From Candidatus Cryptobacteroides merdigallinarum (lineage in GTDB: Bacteria; Bacteroidota; Bacteroidia; Bacteroidales; UBA932), in the NCBI GenBank assembly GCA_017694655.1, contig JADIMQ010000112.1, positions 1 to 62,497 of the forward strand: DNA of 62,497 nucleotides, written 5' to 3'. This document shows, piece by piece, positions 52,337 to 61,284 of the stretch; position 1 is the stretch's first letter, and every line of letters begins with the position of its first letter. The notes under the pieces were generated by a model. The model was not told the DNA's origin. It saw only the letters and a program-made list of their open reading frames with translations, and did not search any database. The position numbers and the translations under genes are program-made.

Positions 52337-53032
52337 ATGAAAAAGTTTATTTTATGTGTGCTCTGCCTTATATTAGGCAGCACAATTGCCATGAACGGTC
52401 AGGATGCCAAGACGGAGAAAGAGCTGAAAAAGCAAGAGAGAGTTCAGCAAATTCTTGAGAAGAATCAGCAGAAGGACTTGTACAAGGCTGATGTTGAGGC
52501 TGCAATGCACGGCTTCAGAATGGGTGGGGAGTATTCATTCAGAACAATGGGTACTATAGGTGTCAAAGGGGCACAGAAACATGGAATCCATTATTTGGCA
52601 GGCTATAGATTTACCAAGCGTTGGTATGTTGGCGGTATCGTTGGCGTTGATTTGACAACACCTTTTACAATTACTAGGAGCGGTTGGGTTGAAGAATCCT
52701 ATAACTACTCCATAACGAGACAGGATAAGGTCTATGTCCCTGTAATGGCGGATGTTCGGTTTTACTGCAATGTAAATCGTGTGAGCACCTACCTTTATAC
52801 CAATTTGGGTGCAGAGTTTTCACATACGACGGCAGGAATCTTTCTATTCGGATTGGGATTTGATATTCATACTGTCAAATCACAGTGTGTGAATATAAGT
52901 CTAGGAGTAGGTATGGGCAGCTGGGAATCTGCGGATAATGGTGGTTTCGGTGGTCTGATGATTGAAGAAGACCCCGGATATGGCACGTATGACGGGTTTG
53001 CATTCAATCTTAAAGTGGGCTACGCATTCTAA
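52337..53032 (+). CDS. Outer-membrane beta-barrel protein (cargo 1)
   Basis: The 231-residue protein has a signal peptide (about 1-21), a charged helical stretch (22-50) and alternating beta strands ending in an aromatic residue (KVGYAF), as in small outer-membrane barrels. It lies 40 nt after the lipoprotein gene. Function is unknown. Confidence 0.7.
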   Translation: MKKFILCVLCLILGSTIAMNGQDAKTEKELKKQERVQQILEKNQQKDLYKADVEAAMHGFRMGGEYSFRTMGTIGVKGAQKHGIHYLAGYRFTKRWYVGGIVGVDLTTPFTITRSGWVEESYNYSITRQDKVYVPVMADVRFYCNVNRVSTYLYTNLGAEFSHTTAGIFLFGLGFDIHTVKSQCVNISLGVGMGSWESADNGGFGGLMIEEDPGYGTYDGFAFNLKVGYAF

Positions 53033-53047
53033 TCTTTATCGACGACA

Positions 53048-53875
53048 TTGAGACTGCCGATAGCATTGATTGTATCGTTGGTTGCATTCTGTCCGGCGTA
53101 TGCACGGGACTATAAGGTTTCCCCGCTGTATTTCGGGCCGAACGCCATGCCTGTTCCGGAAATGCCGGGGGATATGCCAATCTCCCGGCTTCGTGCAGAA
53201 CTGTCCTTTGACTTCAGTAATGGTTTCTATGGTGATGTTACAGAAACGATAATGGCAGAACTCAATCTCCCGCTCTTTTCGGAACGGGTCAGCCTGTCTC
53301 TGTGGATGCCGGTAGTCGAGTTCTATACGAACACACCCGAATCATTGGAGTGGCAGCATTCGGAGAAGCAGAAAATTCATGGTCACGAGATAGGAACTGT
53401 CTATATAGCCACGAACATACATTTGTTGAGGCAGACACATATCAGACCGGATATAATAGTCAGGGCAGCAATAGTGACTGCATCCGGAGACAGCGAGGAA
53501 TATGCGCGATATTATGATGCCCCCGGATATTTCTTCGATGCGACCATTGCAAAATCCATGGAAATAGGACATGGTTTCTTCAAGTCTCTGCAATTTGCCA
53601 TTAACGGAGGCTTCTTGTGTTGGCAGACGGGGAAGTCATCACAGAACGATGCCTATATGTATGGGATTAGAATAGGACTGAATACAAGACTTGCAGATGT
53701 TTCGACTGCATGGCAGGGTTACACCGGTTGGCAACGCAACGGCGACAGACCAATGGTGTTCAGAGTTGAGGCCGTCTTCAGGGTCGGTCGTTTCCGCCCC
53801 TCGGCAGCATTCGAGCATGGTATTAGAGACTATCCGTTCGACCGCTACCGGGTTGGATTGGGATATGTGTTCTGA
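53048..53875 (+). CDS. Outer-membrane beta-barrel protein (cargo 2), TTG start
   Basis: The 275-residue protein has a signal peptide (LPIALIVSLVAFCPAYA) and a barrel-like body ending in GLGYVF. It resembles DUF3187-type outer-membrane proteins in style, but I cannot confirm that. The only start giving the signal peptide is TTG at 53048, 15 nt after cargo 1. Possibly co-translated. Confidence 0.65.
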   Translation: MRLPIALIVSLVAFCPAYARDYKVSPLYFGPNAMPVPEMPGDMPISRLRAELSFDFSNGFYGDVTETIMAELNLPLFSERVSLSLWMPVVEFYTNTPESLEWQHSEKQKIHGHEIGTVYIATNIHLLRQTHIRPDIIVRAAIVTASGDSEEYARYYDAPGYFFDATIAKSMEIGHGFFKSLQFAINGGFLCWQTGKSSQNDAYMYGIRIGLNTRLADVSTAWQGYTGWQRNGDRPMVFRVEAVFRVGRFRPSAAFEHGIRDYPFDRYRVGLGYVF

Positions 53876-53937
53876 CATATTGACGAAATAATACAGAGCT
53901 GGATCTAGCGGATATATAGACACGGCTCTTTTATTTT

Positions 53938-54171
53938 TCAGACGCCGGATTTGGATTTACCTCGGTCACCTTTGGCTGTTATCAGTATTCCCTCTTTTAT
54001 AACAACCTTGTCATTGATATATGGTCGCTCCGGTGAGATTCCGTAATTCCGCAGCGAACCGTAGCTGACCCCAATTTCTTCTCTCGTGAATTCGGTGAAT
54101 ATGGCTGCAAGCGAGCCGAAATAGTAGTCCTGACCGTTGAGGTTCAGGTGTATGATTTTCCTGTCCGCCAT
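53938..54171 (-). CDS. Small element protein of unknown function
   Basis: The 77-residue protein has a first half with hydrophobic beta-like segments and a second half ending in basic KGDRGKSKSG. No family recognised. It has its own perfect promoter (54189-54219), divergent from the DUF2693 gene, so it is likely expressed. It could be a regulator. Confidence 0.6.
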   Translation of the reverse strand: MADRKIIHLNLNGQDYYFGSLAAIFTEFTREEIGVSYGSLRNYGISPERPYINDKVVIKEGILITAKGDRGKSKSGV

Positions 54172-54188
54172 GTATTCCTGTTTTCCGG

Positions 54189-54219
54189 CAAAGATATGGA
54201 TTTATGGCATATATTCAAA
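54189..54219 (-). promoter_or_regulatory. Promoter of the small minus-strand gene
   Basis: On the minus strand TTTG (54216-54219), a 19-nt spacer and TATCTTTG (54189-54196) match the consensus exactly. Confidence 0.75.
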
Positions 54220-54234
54220 ATATGTCACAAATTA

Positions 54235-54266
54235 TTTGCATATGTTAAATAAATGTCATATATTTG
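54235..54266 (+). promoter_or_regulatory. Promoter of the DUF2693 gene
   Basis: TTTG (54235-54238), a 20-nt spacer and TATATTTG (54259-54266) match the consensus exactly. Only 15 nt separate it from the divergent promoter, so a single regulator could control both. Confidence 0.75.
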
Positions 54267-54309
54267 TATTCGGAAAAACATAAGAATTGAACTATAAATC
54301 TAATGGGTT

Positions 54310-54639
54310 ATGGAAAATATGGCAATCATTGCAATGAAAGGAAAGGATTTGGTCAGGGCAGGCATCATAGCTGAAAGGGTGGGCAGCTCAATGGCCGCAG
54401 GTTATCTGCTTGCTCAAGGCAATGAGCTCCGCAAGAGGATGCAGACTTCAGTTGTTGAGTTTTGGTTTTCAAAGAAGGACGGCAGCATCCGCCACGCATT
54501 CGGCACAACAATGCCGTCACTTGCCAAGGCCCACACGGTCGGAGGCGCAAAGGCAAGTATCAAGGTCATACCATTCTTCGATGTGGAGATAGGGGCGTGG
54601 AGGAGCTGTCAGATTCAGAGCCTTATCAAGGTCTGCTAA
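54310..54639 (+). CDS. DUF2693-type small protein
   Basis: The 109-residue protein has the pattern VVEFWFSKKDGSIRHAFGTT, which I recognise from DUF2693/WYL-like small proteins on Bacteroidota mobile elements. They have an SH3-like fold and unknown function. It lies upstream of the resolvase gene. Confidence 0.65.
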   Translation: MENMAIIAMKGKDLVRAGIIAERVGSSMAAGYLLAQGNELRKRMQTSVVEFWFSKKDGSIRHAFGTTMPSLAKAHTVGGAKASIKVIPFFDVEIGAWRSCQIQSLIKVC

Positions 54640-54728
54640 TGTATTCAGGTGGCAGACCTGATTTTTCTGAATACGGATTGCTGGATCTAGCGTGAGGATT
54701 TAATACAAAGATTTAATTGACTACGACA

Positions 54729-55367
54729 ATGTGTACGGCTATAATTTATGCGAGGGTATCATCATCCGGAGCACAGGAAGGACGACAGAGCACCGAAAGG
54801 CAGGTGAAAGCCCTGAAAGAGTATGCAGACATCAACGGGTATAAGGTCGAGAAAGTCATCGAAGAACATATCAGTGGAGGCAAGCGTAATTCGGAGAGAG
54901 CCGGACTTATGGAGTGCCTGTCTTTCGCGAAGGAGCAGCAGACTGACATCATCCTGTTTTCGGAACTGTCGAGATGCGGACGGCAGATATGGGAGGTGCT
55001 TGAAACTATAAAATTTTGTGTGGATAACCGCATCAACGTATTCTTTCAAAAGGAGGGCCTGACGCTCTTTGACGGTGACAAGGTGAACGGCATCATGGCT
55101 ATCTATATCTCCTGCCTTTCGTTTTGTGCAGAGAAGGAGCGTGAAAACATTGTATTCAGGCTATCCCAAGGACGTGAGCTGGCGAAGCAGAAAGGAGTAA
55201 GGATGGGGAGAAAGCCGGGAAGCATAAAGACCATGGACAGTCTTGAAGCAGAATATGCCAATGTCATCAGGACACTCAAGAGGGGGCAATCGGTCAGGAA
55301 CACGGCTAAACTCTGCAATGTATCAGCCTCAACGGTGCAACGGATAAAAAAGACATTCAGGTTGTAG
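54729..55367 (+). CDS. Small serine recombinase (resolvase/invertase)
   Basis: The 212-residue protein has a resolvase catalytic domain: YARVSSSGAQEGRQS holds the nucleophilic Ser and nearby Arg, and LFSELSRCGR carries a second conserved Arg segment. A C-terminal helix-turn-helix (SVRNTAKLCNVSASTVQRIKK) follows. It may resolve multimers or invert DNA. The ATG at 54729 is preferred to a TTG four codons upstream. Confidence 0.88.
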   Translation: MCTAIIYARVSSSGAQEGRQSTERQVKALKEYADINGYKVEKVIEEHISGGKRNSERAGLMECLSFAKEQQTDIILFSELSRCGRQIWEVLETIKFCVDNRINVFFQKEGLTLFDGDKVNGIMAIYISCLSFCAEKERENIVFRLSQGRELAKQKGVRMGRKPGSIKTMDSLEAEYANVIRTLKRGQSVRNTAKLCNVSASTVQRIKKTFRL

Positions 55368-55440
55368 AATCACTTTACTTTCTTTGCTAGTCCTACTATA
55401 TATAGTATAAGGACAGGCATAATAAAGCCTGAATTATACT

Positions 55441-55665
55441 ATGACGACATATAAAAGACAGTACCGGGAGCTGAGTGACGAAACTCGGCAGAAAATCTCG
55501 ATGGCTAACAAGAACCGGCCAAAGTCAGAGACCCACAAGCAGCACATCAGCCAGGCTATGAAGGACTATTGGTCGCGCATTCCAAGCCGGAACACGAAAA
55601 CAGCCACTTGTCAAGGGGAAGACGGTTACAAAAATGATGCAGACAACAGGAATGGTCAATGCTGA
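55441..55665 (+). CDS. NUMOD3-like small DNA-binding protein
   Basis: The 74-residue basic protein has the repeated pattern LSDETRQKISMANKNRP and SETHKQHISQAMKDYW, which matches the NUMOD3 DNA-binding motif. It overlaps the Rep gene by 7 nt, so it is probably co-translated and could aid origin recognition. Confidence 0.65.
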   Translation: MTTYKRQYRELSDETRQKISMANKNRPKSETHKQHISQAMKDYWSRIPSRNTKTATCQGEDGYKNDADNRNGQC

Positions 55666-56600
55666 CATTTGACCGTCTGAAGGTGATATCACCGATACAC
55701 TCCATTCATCTGACAGATGAAGAAGCATATGAAAAAATTGTCAAGGGCGGTGAGCTCATAGCTCTGCTGTATGAGCAAGCCTTGCCCTTCAAACTGAGGT
55801 TGAGGATAGATTACAGGAAAGGGGAGGTATCAACGGAATTCTCCGGTAAGGTGTTGGGACATGACTACCCTCGGCTTATATCACGGGACAATATCAGAGA
55901 GTGCTTTACAAATATTGAGCAGTTGGGATTATGTGTCTTTGATATGGATATGATGTTGGATTCGGCTGTAGTGTCATGCGATGTGTCGAAGGATATCATG
56001 TGCGATGACATCAAAGGGTTGACCTCATATATGAAAAGCCATATATCCAATTACGCCAAATATGATGTCCGGCTTATGAAAAACGGTAATCTCATACTTG
56101 CAAACAATGTGTCTACGAAGGAGATTGCCAAGCGTATGACGGTCTATGACAAGGCAAAGGAAATGCGACTGGGGAAGAACCACAGATTCGTACATGACAA
56201 CGGCATCGAGGGGGCTTTTGACGGGAAGTGCAGATTTGAGCTGAACCTGCGAAGTCTGAAAATGATAAGGACAGCCCTGAACATACCTTGCACCGACCTC
56301 AATATGGTGCTTTCCTCTACGGCGACCCCTATAGCTGACTTCTTGCAGGAGGCAGTCTTGACAGGCCATGGCGAAAGGCATTTCAGTAGTATGAAAGCCT
56401 ATATGTACTCACTTGTCCTCAATGACTGTAACGGGGATATGGAGCAGGTTGAGGCTAAGGTCAGGAGCATCTTGCCGAAAAGGGGCACAAGCATAAAACG
56501 GGCGATGCGACCTATAAGGGAACTTTATGACACTTTAAAATATAGTGGTGATAACAATGGTGGAATATATGCCAAGGCTTTGAAAATCTTAAAAACATAA
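55659..56600 (+). CDS. Phage/plasmid-type replication initiation protein
   Basis: The 313-residue protein resembles the gene II/X family of replication proteins from single-stranded DNA phages and plasmids: FDRLKVISPIHSI at the N-terminus, RFELNLRSLK in the middle and a basic C-terminal third. Such proteins nick DNA for rolling-circle replication. I could not pin down the catalytic Tyr. It suggests the excised element replicates as a circle. Confidence 0.7.
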   Translation: MLTFDRLKVISPIHSIHLTDEEAYEKIVKGGELIALLYEQALPFKLRLRIDYRKGEVSTEFSGKVLGHDYPRLISRDNIRECFTNIEQLGLCVFDMDMMLDSAVVSCDVSKDIMCDDIKGLTSYMKSHISNYAKYDVRLMKNGNLILANNVSTKEIAKRMTVYDKAKEMRLGKNHRFVHDNGIEGAFDGKCRFELNLRSLKMIRTALNIPCTDLNMVLSSTATPIADFLQEAVLTGHGERHFSSMKAYMYSLVLNDCNGDMEQVEAKVRSILPKRGTSIKRAMRPIRELYDTLKYSGDNNGGIYAKALKILKT

Positions 56601-56605
56601 CGGTG

Positions 56606-56637
56606 TTTGGGAATTCAAAATCAAATCCATATATTTG
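56606..56637 (+). promoter_or_regulatory. Promoter of the recombinase unit
   Basis: TTTG (56606-56609), a 20-nt spacer and TATATTTG (56630-56637) match the consensus exactly and lie about 350 nt before the large recombinase. Confidence 0.75.
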
Positions 56638-56829
56638 CATTGAGGGCAATGCCTTCCTCCGGAGTTGAGTCGGCTTCGGATTTTAATAAGCCTGTTCAGG
56701 CAATTGCAAAACTTTCTATTATCATGTTAATCATACATGGCAGAGGATGCACAATGCAAGCCTCCACCGGATTGTCCGGTATCAATAAGCGGTCACAGCG
56801 GCAGAGTGGCGAAAACCCCGTAGTCAGCA

Positions 56830-56997
56830 GTGTACACCGCAACAGACATTACAGATGAGCACAGGACTGAATTCGCCAAACTGAACATAACAGATGTCGG
56901 GGATATGCTCACAATCCTCAACGGACTTGACTACATGGCTGAAATAGGCTACGTAGCATACATTAATAATAGGATAAACCAATCAACCAATGATTAA
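56830..56997 (+). CDS. Small frame coupled to the recombinase, GTG start
   Basis: A 55-codon frame that begins GTG and whose stop overlaps the recombinase ATG (ATGATTAA), a typical translational-coupling arrangement. It contains a helical, acidic segment (LNITDVGDMLTILNGLDYMA). The same frame is open further upstream to an ATG at 56737, interrupted only by a TAG at 56821. It may be a shorter real gene or a longer gene with a nonsense mutation or read-through. Confidence 0.45.
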   Translation: MYTATDITDEHRTEFAKLNITDVGDMLTILNGLDYMAEIGYVAYINNRINQSTND

Positions 56998-58603
56998 GAA
57001 TAAAAAGACAGATAACCTCAGCAGAGAGGAAAGGATAATCAGGAAAAGGAAAGAACTCGCCAAAAAAGAAAAAGTGGCAGCCATTTGGACGAGGGTATCA
57101 TCGGCAGACCAATATAAAAACAACAATTCTATCCCCACACAGATTGCCGCCTGTGAGGATTACTGCGCAAGGAACGGCATCCGGGTCAAGAAATACTTCG
57201 GAGGGGAGAATGAATCCGGGTCAAAGGCCGGAGAACTATTCCTTGATATGATTGGAGAGGTTCTTGCCGACCCGGAGTACAACCATATAATAGTCTATGA
57301 CTTCGACAGATTTTCCCGGTCATCGACAGACGGTATCATATACAAGGCTAAAGCAAAGAACAGCGGAGTGACGGTAAAATCAGTCAATCAGCCTATCGAT
57401 GAAAACAACATACTTGCCGAGCAGATAGAAAACATCTTCATAGTGCTTGCCAACATTGATAACGCAATGCGCAAGCATAAATGCCATGAAGGTATGGTCG
57501 CCTGCATCAACCGTGGAGAATGGTACTCCCGACCACCTTTCGGCTATACGGCAAAAAAGGTCGGAAAGAAACATATTATAACGGTCAATGAACAGGGGCG
57601 AACTCTTAAACGCGCATTTGAGTGGATTGTGGATGAGCCCGAAATCAGACAGTCAGAAATAATAAGGAGGTTGAGGTCAGAAGGACTGGTGATAAGCAAG
57701 CAGAAACTGTCGCAATGCCTGCGGAATTGTTTTTACTGTGGCTTGCTTGAGCATGAATACCTCAACGGCAACAGGATAGAAGGATGCCAAGAACCCCTGA
57801 TAACAAAGGCCATGTATTGGAAGGTGCAGGATATTCTTAATGGCAACAACAGCAATTATCTGCACGCCAAGGAAACTCCGAGATTCCCGCTTAAAGGATA
57901 CCTCAAAAGTAACAAGGACGGACGCACAATGACAGGTTACACCGTCAAGAAAAAGAATCTTGACTACTATAAAAGCAATGGGAAAGGCTGCAATGTATCA
58001 GCGAAGACGGTTCATGCACAATTTGTGGAAATCCTGAATTCACTGTCTGTCCCGGACAAGTTCAAGCCACTGTTTGAAATGGCCATCAGGCAGAAATTCA
58101 CGGAAAAGGAAGGTGAATTCACAGACCGGGCGCAGTCAGTCAGTAAGAACCTCAACACATTGCGGGCTAAACTGAAGACAGCAAAGACACGGTATGTGAC
58201 GGAGGACTGCATATCGGAGGATGATTACAACGAAGTGAAAGCGAACTTGGAACAGAGAATCACCGAATGCGAACAAGAACTGAAAAGATGCACAACCGCC
58301 CGCTCGAACCTTGCCGAATATACTTCAACGACTTTGAAAATCGCGTCCTCACTAGGCTCGGAGTGGGAAAAGGGAGACTTCGAGGTCTGTCAGAAGATAC
58401 AGGCTTTGGTCTTTCCGGAGGGTATTCTGTGGGACAATGAAAACCGGGTCGCTCGAACCGAAAATATGAACCCGTTTTTCGCTAAAATCGGCCTTGCAGT
58501 GCGCTCTGTGAGGGGTATGGACATAAAAGAAAAGGACACCTCGAATGAAGTGTCCTGCTTGGTAGCGGGGGAAGGACTCGAACCTCCGGCCTCCGGGTTA
58601 TGA
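56990..58603 (+). CDS. Large serine recombinase (integrase) of the element
   Basis: The 537-residue protein has an N-terminal catalytic domain (WTRVSSADQYKNNNS with the Ser; YDFDRFSRSS further on), a recombinase domain, a zinc-ribbon region without a clear Cys quartet (CFYCG only) and a long coiled coil (about 370-440). Such proteins integrate and excise elements. The last 43 residues (495 onward) are encoded by the 94-bp repeat and by antisense of the tRNA gene. In the circular element the frame would continue into the left arm and give 550 residues with a different tail. Confidence 0.88.
   Translation: MIKNKKTDNLSREERIIRKRKELAKKEKVAAIWTRVSSADQYKNNNSIPTQIAACEDYCARNGIRVKKYFGGENESGSKAGELFLDMIGEVLADPEYNHIIVYDFDRFSRSSTDGIIYKAKAKNSGVTVKSVNQPIDENNILAEQIENIFIVLANIDNAMRKHKCHEGMVACINRGEWYSRPPFGYTAKKVGKKHIITVNEQGRTLKRAFEWIVDEPEIRQSEIIRRLRSEGLVISKQKLSQCLRNCFYCGLLEHEYLNGNRIEGCQEPLITKAMYWKVQDILNGNNSNYLHAKETPRFPLKGYLKSNKDGRTMTGYTVKKKNLDYYKSNGKGCNVSAKTVHAQFVEILNSLSVPDKFKPLFEMAIRQKFTEKEGEFTDRAQSVSKNLNTLRAKLKTAKTRYVTEDCISEDDYNEVKANLEQRITECEQELKRCTTARSNLAEYTSTTLKIASSLGSEWEKGDFEVCQKIQALVFPEGILWDNENRVARTENMNPFFAKIGLAVRSVRGMDIKEKDTSNEVSCLVAGEGLEPPASGL
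58472..58565. repeat. Right 94-bp direct repeat (attachment site)
   Basis: The right partner of 51063-51156, one mismatch. It contains the end of the recombinase frame, the tRNA terminator and the last bases of the tRNA 3' end (58560-58565). Confidence 0.85.
58524..58556 (-). terminator. Intrinsic terminator of tRNA-fMet, inside the recombinase frame
   Basis: On the minus strand a 7-bp stem (AGGACAC/GTGTCCT, loop of 10) is followed by a T-rich run (TTTTCTTTT). It lies 3 nt beyond the tRNA 3' end and within the attachment repeat, so insertion keeps the tRNA gene terminated. Confidence 0.75.
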
Positions 58604-58635
58604 GCCCGACGAGCTACCAACTGCTCTACCCCGCG
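58560..58635 (-). tRNA. Initiator tRNA-fMet (CAT anticodon)
   Basis: A 76-nt tRNA with encoded CCA. The anticodon is CAT in loop CTCATAA. The anticodon stem ends in three G-C pairs (GGG/CCC) and position 1-72 is an unpaired C-T, both marks of initiator tRNA. The D arm (GAGC/GCTC) and T arm (TTCGAGT) are normal. Its 3' end is the insertion site of the element to its left. Confidence 0.95.
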
Positions 58636-58693
58636 ATATTGGACTGCAAAGATATGAACAATTTTTTTAAATGCAAATAAAATTTAAAATATT

Positions 58694-59617
58694 TTAACGA
58701 AGCTGTTTTTTCCCCGGGGAGACAATCATGAAAACTATTGCCGCCATGGTGAGGACAATCCCCACGACCACATTCACCGTAATGCTCTCCCCGAAAGCCA
58801 GCGCCCCGACCAGGATTGCGGTAACAGGCTCGAAGACCCCGAGGACGGAAGCCCTGGTCGCGCCTATGATACGGGTAGCCATGGCAAGGGTCGCCGTGGA
58901 CACTATCGTAGGCAGGACAGCAAGGCCCGCCAGGTTAGCCCACGAAGAGAATCCGTGAAGCCCGGCCGTCAGCGGGATGTGCTGCACAAGTGCATAGAGG
59001 GAATAGAGGACAACCCCCGTCAACAGGGCGTAGAAAGTCAGCAATGTATTGGAAATAAGGTGGACCGACCTGCTCCTGTTGATTATCACAATGAACATCG
59101 CATAGGAGAGCGCCGACGCGAAAGACAGGGCAAGGCCTTTCCACTGCAGGATCTGCGTCCCGTCCGAACGGCTCAGGAAAAGAACCCCGGCAAAAGTCGC
59201 TATGATGGCCACCCAGACCTGCCAGGTAGGATAAACCTTCAGGACCATCATTATGAGGGCCACAAGGACCGGGTACAGGAAGACTATGGTCGTGGCTATG
59301 CCCGACGGGATATAGTTATACGCCTCGAAAAGGGTGAAGCTGCTCAGGGAGAACAGGAGCCCGAGTATGAGCAGCCGCCTTATCTGGTGGCCGGACACCC
59401 TGAAACTTTCCCTTCTGGCAACCATCCAGCACCCGAGGATTACCACCGCAAGGAAATACCTGAAAAACAGGATGGAATCCACAGAAACCCCCTGCTTCAT
59501 CAAAGGAACCGCGAATAATGGATTGAGCCCGTATGTCACTCCCGTGACAATCCCGGCGACATAGCCCCAGAGGAGCCCCGCATGTCCGCCGGCCTTCAGC
59601 CTGAAATTCGTCTCCAT
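58694..59617 (-). CDS. EamA/DMT-family transporter
   Basis: The 307-residue protein has ten hydrophobic helices in two EamA repeats (about 15-140 and 165-300). It belongs to the drug/metabolite transporter superfamily; the substrate is unknown. The ATG at 59617 is preferred to an earlier start that adds 12 residues. It lies 54 nt after hisS in the same direction and could share its transcript. Confidence 0.87.
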   Translation of the reverse strand: METNFRLKAGGHAGLLWGYVAGIVTGVTYGLNPLFAVPLMKQGVSVDSILFFRYFLAVVILGCWMVARRESFRVSGHQIRRLLILGLLFSLSSFTLFEAYNYIPSGIATTIVFLYPVLVALIMMVLKVYPTWQVWVAIIATFAGVLFLSRSDGTQILQWKGLALSFASALSYAMFIVIINRSRSVHLISNTLLTFYALLTGVVLYSLYALVQHIPLTAGLHGFSSWANLAGLAVLPTIVSTATLAMATRIIGATRASVLGVFEPVTAILVGALAFGESITVNVVVGIVLTMAAIVFMIVSPGKKQLR

Positions 59618-59671
59618 AGAAAAAACTGGCGGGATATCCGGAGCGAGGACCATCCTGCGCCCCTTTACCCG

Positions 59672-61084
59672 CTACGCCACTCCTCCTGTATAGCTTATGA
59701 TTTGTACTGCATCGTCCTTCGGGAGGCTGACCTGCTCTCCCGTCTCAAGATTCTTTATATTTACAAGTCCCTGTGCCATCTCGTCTGCCCCGGTGATGGA
59801 AATGAACGGTATGGCCTTCCTGGAAGCATAGTCGAACTGCTTCTTCAGCTTTGCCGGCTCGGCGAAGATCTCGCACGCGACACCTGCCTCACGCAAGGAC
59901 TTCACCACCGGAAGGATATACTTCAGCTCGCTTTCGCCCATGTTAGCGAAAAGGATACGCGTAGAGGAAGTGACAGCCTCCGGAAACTTTCCGAGCCCCT
60001 TGAGCACATCGTAAATCCTGTCGGCACCGAAGGATATCCCCACCCCGGACATGTCCGGAAGCCCGAAAATGCCGGTAAGGTTATCGTAACGCCCGCCTCC
60101 GCAGATGCTGCCTATCTGGAAGTCCTTCGCCTTCACCTCGAATATCGCCCCCGTATAATAATTGAGCCCGCGGGCAAGGGAAAGGTCTATTTCAGCCTCC
60201 TGGGAGATACCTGCAGCCTCAATGAGCCCGAAAAGCTCCTGCAGCTCATCCAGACCTTTCAGCCCCGTCCCGGAAACCAGGCCTGAAGCCGACCCGCCGT
60301 CCATCAGCCTCCTCATGACCTCTATCTTCTCCATGCCGGAACCTTTCAGCAGGAGGACCGGCTCTATCACGGCTATGGCTTCTTCACCCAGGCCCTTTTC
60401 TCTCATCTCCGCCTTAACTGCCTCAAGGCCTATCTTGTCTATCTTGTCTATAGCAACGGTTATGTCCACCACCTTGTCCGGGAAACCGGCTATCTCTGCA
60501 AGCCCGGCGAGGACCTTCCTGTTGTTTATCTTGATAGTGACCGCCACGTCGAAAAGTGTGAAGACCCTGTCGACAATCTGTACCAGCTCCAGCTCGTTGA
60601 GCAGGGACCTGGAGCCTATGACGTCGGCATCACACTGGTAGAATTCCCTGTAACGGCCTTTCTGGGGACGGTCCGCCCTCCATACAGGCTGTATCTGATA
60701 CCTCTTGAACGGGAATGAGATGTCATTCTGGTGCTGCACCACGAAACGGGCGAAAGGCACCGTCAGGTCATATCTCAAGCCTTTTTCGCAAATCTTCAGG
60801 GACAAGGCCTTGCCGTTGACTCCTCCGTCCTCCTGTCTGTACATGGATAAATCCACCCCGGAAAAGGCGTCCCCGGAGTTCAGGATGCGGAACAGCAGCT
60901 TGTCGCCCTCCTCCCCGTACTTGCCGAGGAGTGTACCCAGGTTCTCCATGGCTGGAGTCTCTATAGGCATATAGCCGTATAGCCTGAATACGGACTTTAT
61001 GGTATCGAATATGTAGTTCCGTCCGGCCATCTCTGCCGGGCCGAAATCCCTTGTACCTTTTGGAATCGACGGTTTCTGTGCCAT
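59672..61084 (-). CDS. hisS: Histidyl-tRNA synthetase
   Basis: The 470-residue class II synthetase charges tRNA-His. Motifs: motif 2 in [20 protein letters not shown], the histidine-A loop in [15 protein letters not shown] and motif 3 in [11 protein letters not shown]. It has a C-terminal anticodon domain. It is preceded by a good promoter box. Confidence 0.96.
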   Translation of the reverse strand: MAQKPSIPKGTRDFGPAEMAGRNYIFDTIKSVFRLYGYMPIETPAMENLGTLLGKYGEEGDKLLFRILNSGDAFSGVDLSMYRQEDGGVNGKALSLKICEKGLRYDLTVPFARFVVQHQNDISFPFKRYQIQPVWRADRPQKGRYREFYQCDADVIGSRSLLNELELVQIVDRVFTLFDVAVTIKINNRKVLAGLAEIAGFPDKVVDITVAIDKIDKIGLEAVKAEMREKGLGEEAIAVIEPVLLLKGSGMEKIEVMRRLMDGGSASGLVSGTGLKGLDELQELFGLIEAAGISQEAEIDLSLARGLNYYTGAIFEVKAKDFQIGSICGGGRYDNLTGIFGLPDMSGVGISFGADRIYDVLKGLGKFPEAVTSSTRILFANMGESELKYILPVVKSLREAGVACEIFAEPAKLKKQFDYASRKAIPFISITGADEMAQGLVNIKNLETGEQVSLPKDDAVQIISYTGGVA

Positions 61085-61155
61085 AACTGTTTGATTGATA
61101 TATCATCAGGCGGTTCCAATCCCCTCTGTGCCGGGTGTCCGCCGCGACCGAGGTG

Positions 61156-61163
61156 CAAAGATA
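61156..61163 (-). promoter_or_regulatory. hisS promoter (-7 box TATCTTTG)
   Basis: A perfect TAnnTTTG on the minus strand, about 70 nt before hisS. No clear -33. Confidence 0.55.
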
Positions 61164-61284
61164 GCAAATCGGAGATAAATAACAACATCACGTCCCGTCA
61201 TAATGCGACGGCGGCGTGCCTGGAACGGACAAGCCGCCATGACACACCGCCGCCGGAAATAAGTCCCGGAAGCTCTGCTCCCGC

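Larger units (their letters stand above)
51063..58565. mobile_element. 7.4-kb integrated element at the initiator tRNA gene
   Basis: Direct repeats of 94 bp bound the element (period 7409 bp). The right copy abuts the 3' end of tRNA-fMet. Contents: lipoprotein, two beta-barrel proteins, a small minus-strand gene, DUF2693 protein, resolvase, NUMOD3-like protein, Rep, a small coupled frame and a large serine recombinase. Much of the cargo is visibly richer in A+T than the flanks, consistent with transfer. No relaxase or coupling protein is present, so it would need help from other elements to move between cells. Confidence 0.85.
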
